64,000 bases of DNA, taken from assembly GCA_011037195.1 (NCBI GenBank), contig JAAEAF010006580.1:1-64000 (forward strand). The letters run 5' to 3'. Origin of the DNA: Triatoma infestans (Eukaryota; Arthropoda; Insecta; Hemiptera; Reduviidae). The notes under the pieces are model-generated. The model saw only the letters and a list, made by a program, of their open reading frames with translations, made no database searches and was not told where the DNA came from. Made by a program: the position numbers and the translations under genes. The stretch's first letter is position 1, and each line of letters starts with the position of its first letter. Shown piece after piece: positions 37,301-52,075 of this stretch.

Positions 37301-40300
37301 ATTTAAATTTGTTCTGAAACATTTATTGTCTTGCCAGACATTTGGAAATAATATTTTTAAAATATAATTCGTAATAAATCTAACACTTAAAAATAAAAAT
37401 AATAAAATCATAAAATTAAAGTCATAAATATTGCCTGCAAGGGGTATCTGTTGCATGCAGTTACTTGAGGAGTAGCGACCCCACGGGTTACCACAACTCA
37501 ATATTCCATGCACTTCGTCAGAACAGTATACAATGCACTTAAATTACATATACTCTAACCTTTACAGACAAGGGACAAACACATACACAAACTAGGGTCT
37601 CCGTCCCTAGTTAATTGGCGTTAGCCAAGGGAGAAGGAAGGGATTAGCTCAGTGGTGGTGCGCTGGACTAGCAACGCGGAGCACCCTTGTTCGAATCCAG
37701 CGTGCTGCCCTTAGATTTTCTCTCCCTAGGAGCCTATATAGTTCACAGTCCGGAGATGGGCAGTGTTGTCTGTAGCTAGAGAACACTGCTCGGAGGCCGG
37801 CAGTGCACTGAGAAGGCTCCGAGAGGCACAATAGATCATACAGGTCGCAGTGCATATCCCCTTTAAAATAGTAATAATAATAAAGTCATAAATATAATGC
37901 TCTTCGTTTATTTATATATTTTGCTTCAGAAATAAAGTGAGAATTTTATTTCAGATTAAGGAGAATAAATAGCTTACTTACATTGGTCTCTCTCATCGAA
38001 TCTGTGATATGGAAGATTTTTTCTAATGCTGCAAAATTTTTCAGCAATAATTCAATCGTTAGTTAATGGCAGGATGAAACTAATGTGTTGCTGTAATCTT
38101 TGATTAAATCTATCAGTTTGAAATTAATTACCTGCCATCAGTATTTATGTTAATAACATTTAGAAAAAATTGCAATATCCTTTCTTGGCATTATTATTTC
38201 TCGCTTAGGCGGTATTCAAAGTCATAACTCAAAGGCACAGATAAAACACTGTAAAGTACTCCTTTGCATCTCATCGAAAAAACATTCTATGCCCACTAAG
38301 TTTGCTTTATTTTCTACTTTTCTTCCGATTTTTGGCAAAGCAGAATTTTAGTATAGTCAGATTCTGTGAGTAATTACCAGTTAAGTTCCAAATAAAATAT
38401 TAATTATCTTTGATATCTCTACCTATTTGATTGGATTTGTAGAATTATTCGAAATTTTATTCAAATTAATAAAATGTTATTCAAAGTTAGTTTTTATGTG
38501 ATTGATGATTGACCAGTGAAAGTTATTATCTAATACTTCCATTAAATTAATAGTTTTTTAGTTTGGGTTTTATGAAGGCGATAAGTTCCTTAAATTAGAA
38601 AATTGTTCAGAAAATCTTCAAGTGATTTTTGAATTGTTCGAATGAATTTTAGGAGAGGGACTACATTACTAAATAATATAATATATTATTACTAAAAAAG
38701 TAATAAGACTTTACAGTTAAAAATAAAAAAGAACTAGAGAGTTTTTTTCAAAAGGCATTTTTAAAAGTTTAAATAGATTATTAATATTATAATTTTAATA
38801 AGCTTGATTAATATTATAATTATTATTTTTGGTCAAGCTTTTCTTTATAGAGCTCCAATAACATCAGTTATCCAGTATAAATTGGTATGGTGTATAAAAT
38901 AAAATTATCGGACATGCTGACGAAAACAACTAAATTTGCATTTAATTCAAAGACAGGACTGCATTTAGATGACTAAGTAATTGTTTAAGGCTGTTACCTT
39001 CAGACGCAATCGCTTTTTAAGTCATTGTACCATGTCTAAAGAACAGCATTGAAGAAGGCCTTCAGATATCATTTTTAGCCAGACTGATAGCCACATCACT
39101 GCTGCTTTAATTATATTTCCGTTTGTAAATTATTTTGATTTAGGAAAATCAAATTAGCCGAAAATTATTTGATTGTTTAGGTGGAGTTGATCTTGGTATT
39201 AGTATAAGAAATGTCTGCGCATTGAGGGCGTTCGGGCGCTCGAAACGTCGTCAAATGCACATCATTGAATTGTGGAAAATTAAAAAAGCAGGGTTGTGGA
39301 ATTGATCGATGATAAATGTGTTTTTGTTGATGAAACTAAGAAAAGGAATAAAGAAAGATAAATTTGTCTTGGAGGTGATAAGATGCATAATAATGTTGGA
39401 GTGTTGCAGCTCTTGTTGGAATATTTTGTGTGAATGTGTGTATAATGGTGGGTGAGGTGAGTTAACAAGCTTGCAAAAGATGTTGGCCAAAGGCACAGAA
39501 GCGATTTGTTTTTTGTCGAAATTACTTAAAAAGAAGCAAACAGGTGAAAACAAAATGCAGTAATAAGCAAAATATTGGCTGGGGCCAAAGAAAAAAAAAA
39601 CTTTTTATCCTTAAAAGTTTATTCGACGTTTTGGACACCTTTGGTGTCCTTCCTCAGGAACTATATATATAAAAAAAGAGAAATAAACAGAAAATTACAT
39701 AATGTAGTGAGACACAACATTGAAGCATTATAACAGCAGTTACCTTTCAGCAAATAAGTAACTGTTAGGACTGGCATACGCAAGTCTGTAAATCGATCGA
39801 CAAATAGGAAAATTAGTAGAAAGGCAAAAGATGTCTGGCGCTAACCTGAAGGGTTAGTAGAAACATCCTTGGTTTATAAAAAAACATGTCATAATTGAAC
39901 CATCCTGAAGGTGAATGAAAAATTCAGCTAGCCAGAAGACACACTTTAAAGGATCTCATTAAGGTGCGCGAAAATTCGTTAGCTCCTTCTAATTTCATCT
40001 GCAAAATTTTGCGGAACATAAAAGATTCTGGGAGAGTAACTGATGATAATTAATTACTTAAGTACTAAGCAACATACTAAGCAAAAATAAATAAATGAAT
40101 GAAATCAAAAGATCAAAGCACATCTGGATTCGATAAGGATGCGTTGTGAAATGGAAAGAAGCCCTCTTTGATGAGAAATTGAAATGTGTGTGGGTGGGTG
40201 TTTTGATAAGCTGAGTGAAAAAGCATACAAAAAGATAATAGGTGTAGCTTGTTAGGGTAATATAGAAAAAGATGTCATTAAATGTTTCTAAAAAAAGTGG

Positions 40301-42935
40301 ACGATTATGGTACACTGTCTTTAATTTTCTCAAATTTAGGTTATTTATAATTTATTCTTTAATTTACAGGACTTATGTTACTTTTCTTTCTTTCATAGTT
40401 TTTATTATACTTATAATAATTCTCACCAGTGTTGAAAAGCACTGCTTATATTAATAAATAATGTAATTTTAATAGTGCTAAGAAAATACAGCTGTAAAAG
40501 AACTTAGTTGCAAGATTATATATTTTTTTCTATGTTTAGTTTCTTTTAAAATCGCAAGAAGAAGTATTTATTGCCTTCGCGTCAAATTTTCGAAATTCAG
40601 TTTTCACTCTGGAAATACATGTTTTGAGGAGGTTCCTTGAAGAGTGCGAAACAATGATTTGCAGAAATCGGTCCCATTATTTGTGTGTGTGTGTGATCTG
40701 TGGACACCACGACACAAAAACGGAAAATAGCAGAAAGCTGAAACTTGATATTTCGTTCAGGTGCCTACCATGAATCGCGACAAGGTTTTGGTCAAAATCG
40801 ATCGGTCAACCGGTTGCACCACTTCACTAAATACATATTTCAGTTTTTTGCAATTTTCTCGAAAACTGCTCGAACAATTTTCTCTAAAATTGGTATATCG
40901 ACTAATCATAAAAAGCGCTACAACTTTTATTCAAAACATTTTGTTCCGGAAACTTCATGAAGGGTTGTTCAGCGGGAAGTGTGATGTTAGGTTTCCTGTA
41001 AATTGTCATTTCAGTACATTATACGATCCTACCATATAGATAATATGAATCTAAAGTGTTGCTAAAATTTCGAGTTAGAAGACAATCGATACATTTAAAA
41101 AATATGAAATTTGTGAATGGGAAATAACCGTATAAATAAATAAATAAATAAATAAGAACCGTGTAAACTGTAGTAAGAAAAACAAATGCATGAATGTTCA
41201 CACCAGATTTTTTTAAAAAAAAGAACAATGAAAAGATAATTAAACAAAAGCAGTGCAATAATTTTGTCCAGCAATGTAACTGTTTACATAATCTCTGCAA
41301 GTTAAAAAACTAAAAAAATGTTACAATCTCTTTAAAGCTGAACAAATGAATCAGCGCAATTAGAACTACTATGGCAGGTATAAAACATGGTAACTCAGCT
41401 TGTATCCATTCTTCTCTGTTTAATTTTTCGGTTTAGCATTTTAATTTGATTGGTTTTGGAATTTCCTCCAACATTATAGGTACGTTGAAATCCACTTTTA
41501 AAACGTTGGCGTGGGTTGGCACGCTGTTTGCATGGGGAAGGCTATATAGAGAAAATACAAGCTCCTCCGATATCATAAGACGGTGTAGGAACTTAAAAGT
41601 AGAAATCAAACATCTCTAGATAAAGTTTATAAACTGTGATGAACTTCAGGAATCAGAATTAAAATTTAAAAAAAAAACATATTACGACGGATTAAATCTC
41701 AGATATTATCCAGAATTGTGGACTTAGCACTTATTCAATGAATCATTATGTTAGTTTTACTTTCTCTTACTCCTAGTAAGAGGAAGCATAGTAATTTTGC
41801 TATATCATAAAATTCAAGACTGAAATATGTAAAAGTTTCATGTACAGAAACAAGTCAAAAAATTCTTTTGAATAAATTGTATTCAATGATATTGTCATTC
41901 AAAATTTCCAATGAAATATACTATTGTATAATTAAGGCAATGTATTTATGAAAATTTCAAAGATCTTTGCTTTAATCCTTATTCTCTAATTTTCTGAGTA
42001 CTTAATACTTGAAATAGTTCTGTAACGAATTCAACGAAATTAATCCTACCAAAAACCGTGTTATATGCTTTTATAGAGTTTTTTTATTGAACTATAAATT
42101 CTACTACGTAAATGATTTTTATTTTCTTCGATTACCGGAATTTCACTTTCCTTCCACGGATATCAGAATGATTTGCCTAGCACAAACACATGTCACATTT
42201 GCAATAATTGGCTTTAGCAATAAGCTTTTAAAAGCAAAGAAAAATAAAATCCCCGGGGAGGGGGAAAGTAATTGAAAGGTTAATTTAAAAATAAGAAAAA
42301 AAATAAAATATTTTATTTATGTAAACCTATTATGGCAGCCTATCACTTATTTTGCATTTTCCACAAATATATCTGTTTTTTTTTTTTTTTTTTTGGTTAA
42401 TTTAATTTATTTTATTTTTTTTTTTTTTATATGCATATTACAATGTGTTTTAGTATTTCTGACTAAAAATACAATAAATTCCCCCTTTATTTATAATAAA
42501 TTTTTGCATGGACACTAATCAGAAAAGTTATTATAAATTAAATTAATAATTATTGACATATTAGGGTGTTTTATTTGTTATCTCTTGGCAGGAACAATGA
42601 GCGTGTGTCGCCCAGTTTCAAAACATCTACACAACACATCAACAACAAAGCACAGGTAAAACAGTCCGTAGTAAATGTTCTTTTTTTTTTTTAAATTCCT
42701 TTCTTTCTTGTAAATTTTTGTTATCTTCATTAAAAATTTCTATTTCTGTTCTCCTTTTTCTCTCTCTGATGTCTCTAAATGTTGTATTTAATTATTAATA
42801 GTGTTTTAATCACAAATAAAACCCTCTAGAAATATTTACCCCTTATATACTATAAAAATAATTAAAAAAAAAAAAAAAACAGCACAAGCACAATTAATTT
42901 TACATTTAACAGGTATAATATGTAAGTAACTTATT

Positions 42936-42968
<33 letters not shown>

Positions 42969-43925
42969 TATATAATAAAAATGGTGTTTCGGGAGGAACT
43001 TTTGTTTTGTATTAGTTGTAATGAATCCCATTTAAAAAGTGTATATATAGCTTTTATAAATGGTTTGTGCCATGATCTCAGCTGCTATAAAGGTATCTTT
43101 GTCTTCTTTTTACTTTCTTATGCTGCTGGTAAGAAGAAATATTACGATCTTGTACACTTCCGATACCGAGTTTACACCGGAAATACATGTTTTATGGTTC
43201 CTTGAGTACGAAAAAATTAGTTTTATAAAGCTCAAACTTAGTATTCCGTTTATGCACTATCACCGCATTAGACAAGAATATTTTGGGCAAAATCCATCTA
43301 CCGGAAGTGCCACTTTACTGAATGGCTTTTTTTTTTCAGTTTTCGTGATTTTCTTGAAAACAATTCCAACACAGTTATGTTTGAACTTCGTATATTATCT
43401 ACACCCATAAATACTTATCACTTTTATTTACAATATTTTCCCGAAACAATTAATTTTAGATGTTTGGGGGGGTCTATTAGTTAGGTTTAAATTTAAACTA
43501 CACAAGCTTTTGTTGGTTTCTGACAAAGGGCGCTCCACCACACAAGTCCGCTCAGGTGTACAAGTATAACCTTTAATATGTTTTTATAACCCCTACTAAA
43601 CATTGTAAACGTTGCGATTTTTGTAAGATATAATTAACTAAATTATAATTATCTATTTAACTATAATATTAATATTAACTTTAATAATATAATTATCTAC
43701 TTTTTCGCTTTATTCTTTTATAGCTATAATATATCTTTGTCTTTTTTCTGAGTGTGTGCGGCTTATTGGTGTTAGTGTGAAAAATTGTTTTGGTAGTGAA
43801 GCATATTTGAATTATGTTTAATCCCAAATGTTATTCTATGTTACTTTTAACGGTTTCACATTTAAGAATAATTTCTCTCTTCTTATGAATCTATTTTCAT
43901 TTCCTGATGGTTGACTATAAATGTA

Positions 43926-43968
<43 letters not shown>

Positions 43969-46900
43969 ACAAAAAGATGCCCGATAAATATCGGTAGTTG
44001 TAGGGATAAAGTTGGTGCTCCTTCACTAAGACAGGCTAAGACATGATTATTTTGCACTTCAGAAGAGAGCGCATTTATCAAACCCGAATTAACACTCAAA
44101 TTTAACAGCATTGATTTTTCCCACAATCCCCTAAAATGAATTTTTTCTGAGAAAAATGTTTCCAATAAAAGTGATGTTCCATGTTTAAAGAAAATCTCTA
44201 GAGAAAATTCCCCCAAAAAAACCTTATAAAATCGATTTTTTTTTTAAATCTGAAATTTTTAGCAATACCTTTCTTTTTCGTTTATAGGGAGATTTCTCCT
44301 ATGCTATCCAAAGCCTCTCTGGGGCAATACAGGTATTCCAAAGTTTGGAGGAGCCTCCACAGTGCACTGCTGGTCCCCGGGCTGTACTTTTTCGTTACAG
44401 ATAATACTGCCCTTCACCGGACATTCTTTCCTCCTAATTCCTGTTCCCATTCGGTACTAAGGGTTCTTTAAAGACCATCCTTATCCATTCGGATATACCA
44501 GTCCCTTTGTGCAAGCACAAGGTCGTTTTACAAGAGAAGGATGTTACCACCACGAGAGGTTAGGGTGCAAGGCCTCCCATGGCAGAAGTGCCACCCCGGG
44601 CACTCCCCCGCTTGGCCCCACAAGGAGGCAGGTTAGGTTGTACGCCCAACCAACGCGTGGAAGCCAACAAAAGCTGGCCGTCACTGCCAGATCGTAGAGA
44701 AGGCTAACTCTACTTTAGCTCTGGTGGGCCGCACCCCCTAGCGAAAGGCACTTCCGTCGCAAGTGCGATGGCAACAGTATTAATTTATATTGCGGTATGC
44801 CCACCCGCTCAGCTCATGAGGGACAGCGGAGCTATTGGTTAACGTACGGCCACTACTACGAATCCGACCTCGAAAAAGCGCCCGTAGTTCAGTACTTCGC
44901 TATATTATCTATAGCAGCGTGACTGATCGCACGCCCGATGGTCTTACTACCTTGCCATCTACTGATTTTGACCCGTTTCCTCAGAGGTCAGGGTACACTA
45001 TCCCAGGAACCAGGAACACATCGGCCCATGGGGAGTGAAAGGAAAAAGGAAGAGGACCAGGAAGGAATGTGAAGTGGGACAAGGTATCCCAAATCTGGAG
45101 AGCCAGTGGCTGATTGCACTCTCCTTCACCGGACAGTGAGCTGTTGAGGTCCTAGGGAGAGAAAAATCTGAGAGCAGTGGACTCGAATTCGGAACCTCCC
45201 GCATTCCATAGTTCAGTGCGCTGCCAGCGATAATAATCTCGCTTAGAGCATACTTTATATTCAAGAGGTGCTTTAGAAGAAAGATTAACTTAATAAATTT
45301 TTCCGGAAACTTAAAGTAAAAGTGTTCGGCATTTATATGTATAGATAGTATACAACGTATAAAGAAAATCATTGGAGCCATTTTTGAGAAAGTCGCAAAA
45401 AACTAAAAAAGAAAAATTAAGTAAAGTCGCATGTTCGCCTGATGGATTTTGACCAAAAACCAGATGCGATGCGATTTTTCGTATTGGATATTTTTTGTTC
45501 ACACACTCCTATCATACATACATACATACATACATAACACCATTTGCTAAAAGCATTTTTTTTCTCGTACTTGGGGGACCTCAAAATATGTATTTTTAGT
45601 AAAAACTGAATTTCGAAAATTTGACACGATCTCAGTATTTCCTTCAACAGCAAGCAAGAATAAAATAAAAACGCATAGGAGAATGTATGTGAGCTTAAAT
45701 CATCCAAATTTTTTCTTTTGTCACACTATTTTACAATTATTCCAAATAAATGCCCTATTAAAATTGAAATTGATAAATAACACTGAAATGCTTATGTCTT
45801 ACTGCATTTGCCTTATTGATTTATTATTTTTATTTTAATGCTTTATAACCTTATTTATTTCCACAAGATATTGTGAAAGCTTATGTGATTAAATAGTACT
45901 TGTCATGCATAATTTAAAAAACATATATAACACATAATAATAAGAAATCAAGCGGTCTCATTTTGAGAAAAAAAAAAGGAACAAAAACTATATCTAAAAA
46001 ATTTTTTATTAGCTGCATATATTTGTGACTTTACATTATTACAGATGCACCTATTACAGTTTCCGAATTAGATATGACCAAATAGAAAGACAGATTGAGT
46101 AACTTTTTCTCTTTTTTTTTTTTTCTTGCTTTAATATATGTGCCACCTGCATTATCCTCTGTCCAACGGTCTTGAATTAGAGCTGTTTGTGTACTTAGTT
46201 ATTTAGCTGTCACTAAGTCTATAAAGATTTATAGATATTAGATTCTTTATATAATATTTTGTTTTTTAAATTATTATTTAAGTACGATTTAGAAATTTCT
46301 TGTTTTTACTTTTTTTGTAAGAAAAAATAAACACTTTATGTTCACAATGATTTTATTTCAGGAAGTGGGTGGTTCTCAAGGACACAATAACAACTATGAT
46401 GCAAATATGGTGAGTGATGCCTGTAATATATACATAATAAAATTTGAATTATAATATTTTTATCTTAGGTAATATAGAAACAATTATAAAAGCAGAAAGT
46501 AGATCATGCTTAACTACTTACAAATTATTGACTAATTAACATTAAATAGTATAATAATTATCAGTGCCAAAAATCAATTTCAACTTCTTATTTAAATATA
46601 AATTGTTTACAGATAAGATTATTTGTTTAAAAAATGGTGGAATTTTTTAGAAATGGAAAATAGAAATAGATGCAAAAATAGTTGTAGTTAAGTGTCCGTA
46701 ATTTATAAGCTTTAGTTTATGTTAGTAATCAATATTCTTTTTTTTAGACTAAATAAGTTTATAGAATAAATCCTTATTTAATAATATAAATTTTATTTAG
46801 TAGATAGATGAAAGAAATAAATATTACAACTGTAATAATAAGAATAGAGTGCTTGAAGTGTGTAGAACAAGTTAGGAGGGATCATTTAACAAATGAGGCG

Positions 46901-49900
46901 TGCATTGCCCTGAGATGTGCTCTACTGTAGTAAATAGGTCTGGCTGGCTCTATTTACCATCAATTATCTATTTTCTATGACGATGTGTGGAGGATATAGC
47001 CGATGGGGCCGGTAGTTTTGTTCCACGCCCTGATAATCCAGTATCCTCTGGGCTACTTACATCCGTTCCTCCAGTCCTCTTCAGCTTGGCTCTTGGGATC
47101 CTTAGCCTTCCTGCTCCTTCTTGCTCGCCACCTATTTTCAATGATCTTTGTGAAAAGATTTGTTAAATTGTTACAGAATTAAGATCATAATATATACATT
47201 TTTTTTTAACATTGTGTGCCTCTAATTTATCAGTTAAAACAAGTAAAAAAGCAATAGTATAAACCATTTTTTTGAGAATATATTCTGGCCTAAAAATATA
47301 GATTCTTGGCTCTAACTAAGAATTTACAAAAAAAAAAAAAAATGCATTTTTGGATGTACTAATATGTAATCAATCTTTTTCAAATGCAGATCCAAGTAGT
47401 AGATTTATTTGACAATGGAAATAAGTAGTGCATCCGAAAATAGGTCAATCGAAAATGATTAAATGGATCAGAATATTTGGTCTTCATTATCTCTTGAGAT
47501 ATTCGTTCTAGTGTTTCATTGCTACCTACAGACGGATGCAAATAAAAGAAATGAAAAAGAAACAATTTAAGAATTAATATTCTAGCAAAAAAAAAAAGGC
47601 AATCTGAATTATATAAAATTCATTTTCCACATAAGTTTTTATTTGCAATATAAGTTGTTAGATTAAAATATTGGCAGATTATCGTTCTTAACTGGAGAAA
47701 AAACATTCAGTTAAATAAAATGAACGAATTAAAAAAAATAAAAAATGAAGGGAACCAGTTATTTAAACGAAATAAGAAGCAATAAATTATCTTTCAACTT
47801 GTATGTAATGTTTATTAAATTAGAAATTAATGTTTCACCGTTTTATAAAGAATGCTAGGAATAACGTCTTTTAAGATCTGCACATTTTAAGAATTTTAAA
47901 ACAAAAATCTTTTTCTTTGGCAATAAAACTCAGATTTAGTGTAAATTAAACCATCAAAATCCAAATAACAAGAGAAACTGTTTATTACCCTATGTATGTT
48001 TATCAACTAAAGAAGTAATAAAAGTTCAATGGATTTTCCATATTCACTAAGTAATCATAGAAAAAATCAAAACACAAGATAGAAACTATTAATAGTGGAA
48101 TGAACAAGTACACAGTACAAACCTTTATGGTCAATAGATGTGTTTGGCTGAGATTCTTCCATCTCTGGAAAGGTCATTAACCTGCCTGCCCCTCTTAACG
48201 TTCTACAACTAACGCATTAGCATACTTGAAAATGATGTAAACACTTGGGTAGGAAGTAAACTAGTTCATCTCATATTTCATTTATCCTTAGAATATTCAT
48301 AAAAATAATAATAATGTTTATTATTATTAAATAAAATTACATTAATTCCTGAACTGCTTATCATTCTGCTTTGTGCATTTATAATATGTCTTTATGATTT
48401 TTTTAGTTGATAATTTCCAGTCTTCATGATGATTTCCATCAAATTTAAGGGATTGAAGTACTCATTTCCATTTCTCCAATTTACTTTAAACTCCTTCAAA
48501 TAAAATAGTAGAAGTTTGGGTAAAACTTGATTTCAGTGTGGATACTTAGGCGGTCTCAAGTCTCAGCTGGGAGGTTGGACACAGAAGGTCAAGTCATGGT
48601 ATTGGGGCAACCCTCTTGTAGTAAGTCCCTAATTTCCCCCAAAATAGTTTCACCGAATTTCTAATTTTTAATATAGAATTTTTGCATGATAGCCAAGCAT
48701 GTCGTATGCCATACCTTACTACAGTATTACACATCTGTAGAGTAGACAGCATGCGACAGCACTCTTTTGTTTATTTTTATTTTTTATTTCTAATTTTCTT
48801 AGATTTTATTTTAGTTTGTAGCTGATTATATATCAAAAGAAAAAAAAACAAACACTAATTTTGCTTTACAGAAAAAAACAACACCTTCATAAAAATGATA
48901 TATTTTTCTTCACCAGATTTATTTTGTAAATGAGCTCCCAGTTTTAATATATTTAAAATATTTTAACACAAAATACGTTTTGCACGTTTTTTTAACCCCC
49001 TCTACCTTTTAGGCACACATATTTTTTATTTCTAATAAATTATTTTAATAAGCACCATGAAGTTGTTGTTTTGGACAACTACTTTGCTTTTCTATATATT
49101 TAGCACTTTTTTTTTATTATTCAATATTGGTCAATTTTTTGAAGCATGTATATGCTTAGGATTTTGGCAGATCTGGTGACGATCCTCTGAACTCACAGGA
49201 ATCGAGGGAAGATTCTTCAAATCTTGGGACATCGTCGAATACCCAATCACAAGCACAGGTTGGTGATTAGTATCTTAAATTTCACTTTTTAAAATCAATT
49301 TTTAAAGAATTGTCAATTTATCGTAAAAAAAAAAATCCTTAGGTAATACCTGATGAGGCTGGGAACCTTAGGATAATTGTGAGGAAAACAAAACCTTTAT
49401 TAGGGATAGCAATTGAAGGAGGAGCGAATACAAGACATCCATTGCCACGTATAATAAATATTAACGTATGCAATTTTTTAATTTCAGGTTTTATTAATAT
49501 TTCCAGAATTTCATATAAATAGGTACTTTTTTTCTAAATTAGGAAAATGGTGCTGCTTATGATGCTGGTGGACTTCAAGTAGGCCAACTTATTTTGGAAG
49601 TTGATGGTCATAAAGTTGAAGGTAAATATCATTATTATTATTAAATCTGAAATTCATTATTTGTGAATAGTTTATTAAGTAGACAGTAGAATGAAGAAAG
49701 TTAGTAGAAACTTACATTAAAAGTGCTATCTAGAATATACAGTAGTTTGGAGATTTTAATTTTATTTATTTATTAATTTTTTCGATGGGTATAGTGTACT
49801 CGACCAAAAGAGGTCTATTGTGCCCCTACCTGTGCTGGAATGAGCCCTCTCATCTACAGCATCCCTTTCAAGTTTATTGTTCTAAGAAATCCTAGAATAT

Positions 49901-52038
49901 GAGACGGTTCTAGGAAAGAAATTTCCTCCTCCAACAACCGGTAGATATCTAAATCTAGGTTTCTAAATCTTCTTTGGATGACCGCATCCATCAGAATCTG
50001 CAGATGGTGCCGCGATCTAGGGCCAGCTTCTTGAGGCGCCCCCTGAGTCTATAATGCCTCGTAAGGAAACCCCCATCAGCATGCGAAGCCTATTTTATTC
50101 AGGCTGTTGCGCGCGACTTTTTCTGGTCGTAAATGTCCAGAATAGTTCTATGCTGCCTGAATCCTAGGAAGATTCTCCAGAGCATTGCTTCTTTGACTTC
50201 CTCCTCAAGACTGGTCGCTTATCTCACAAAAGCTTTCGGCCCCTATGAAGGAGATTACGTCGCCTTTCCTTGCCTGACAAAGTGTAGGCTATCTCATTAC
50301 TTTTTTGACAAGCCCTGACATCCTAAACAGGGTAAGTTTATTATTCTTACCCAGGTCACTGAGTTTGCCAAGACATTCCTTCACTCATTTACGAGCTGAT
50401 GAATTCAGTAAGCTCAGTGCTTTAATGGCGGGTTCTAATTCAGCATGCTGCCCTTAGTTTACTCTTCCTAGGAGCCTCTACAGCTCATGTCCTGTGATGG
50501 GTAGTTGTATGTAGCTAGAGAACGTTGCTCTGAGACCGGCAGTACACTGAGTAGGCTCTGGGAGGGTACAGGTCAATATATCTTTCAGGTCGCAGTGCAC
50601 ATCCCTTTAACAACAAAAAAAAAATGCGTTCAGTAAATCTGCGTATTGACTATTTGTTTAATTTCTGTGAGGGATTTGTAGGTAAGGGACCCTGCGCACT
50701 GCTTTGTTGGGGAAGGCCGGCTCAGATGGGGTTGTCGGTTTATCGAGCTCTGCGCTAGGCCAGCTCTGGTAAATTTATTGAAATATTGATGAACAGTGTT
50801 CGTGTAGTAAAAATCTTATACAAATTTTGTACAGAAATATTTATTTTTATATATACAATTCGCTAATGCTAAATTATTCAATCCATTCTGCTCTCCCGAT
50901 TTACTGTAACATTTGGAGCAGAGATATAAATGCCAGCAGGATTGTTTGAAGAAGTTTTAGTGAAGGATATATAAAGTTTGTCTTTGAGGATGGAATGTAG
51001 GAGTTGGAAAAGTCATTTGGAGTTCTGATGGGGGCAATATGTAAGATTCATTTATGCGCACCGACTTAATTGGCTTGGCCACATGCAGGAGTCTTGTAAG
51101 TTCCTGGCAATGACAACCAGAAGAAATCGCTCCAGCAAAGATGTCTCCAGATTGGGAAAGCGATTTAGGAATAATCGGCATATAATGGTAAAAGGAAATG
51201 GCAAGAGGTGAGGATGAATAGAGAAATGTGAAGGCAACCTCCCTATCAACTGTGAAGAATGGCAAACAAACAAACCTAAAATTATCTAATGTGGATATAT
51301 TGTAGATCATAAGGCAGCGCTTATATCAAGTCAAGAAACACTGATTCTGCAATTTAGAGATAGCCTAGACTACCAAAATAAGAAAGTAGTAGATTGCATA
51401 GAGAGTAGATTAAAGAGCCGGCCTTCAAATTATAATTTACTATTTTCTGGGTTTAGAATGTGTCAGACTTAAATGAAAGTACATAATGCGTTGCTTAGGT
51501 GTGGCTTATGGAAAATGGTTCAAAAGTGGTGGTATTTTATTGATTTTTAGTATTTCCATTTTTTTAATTTAAAAAAAAAAAACTAAGTTAAAATTTGTTT
51601 AAATAAAAATCGCTTTAATAATGGTGGATAAAAATTCAGATAAGCATAGTTAGTGAGAAACACTCGACTTTCTTGTTGCAATGATTAATCTAAATCTTGT
51701 GTTCGATGATGAGGAAGAGTAACTGTCATGGTTAGATGATTAAAAATACGAAGAATGTCCGACAAAGGAAAACAAAAGCTAAAGATAGAGCTTAAAGGCA
51801 TAAACTATGTACGTAAATTTGTGACTACATCTTAGATCTGGTTGCTTTACAACAGTTGTACCAGCTATGGCATAACTGAATTTCACATATTTTTTGTTTG
51901 TTTATTATTTAACCAATATCAAACTTTTTGACTTTCTCTTAACTATATCAGAAGAAGTAGTGTGAGCTTGACAAATTTTTGAAATTGGGGAAATGCATCT
52001 TTTGAGATCTCCTGAGAGTGAGGGTGTGTGTGTGTGTA

Positions 52039-52075
<37 letters not shown>

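Noticed and set aside
37641..37712. tRNA gene
   Set aside because: Has good A and B boxes, but the arms do not close into a proper cloverleaf, and it continues into a SINE body that recurs at 50440-50610.
39690..40250. Penelope-like ORF next to family B copy 3
   Set aside because: Looked for because of the hammerhead-like motif, but the minus strand here has no RT or GIY-YIG signature.
43836..44216. 126-codon minus-strand open frame
   Set aside because: Its Thr-His run comes from the GT microsatellite; no domain and no splice context.
44509..44697. 62-codon plus-strand frame in the GC-rich block
   Set aside because: GC-rich DNA has few stops by chance; composition is not protein-like and no start context is seen.
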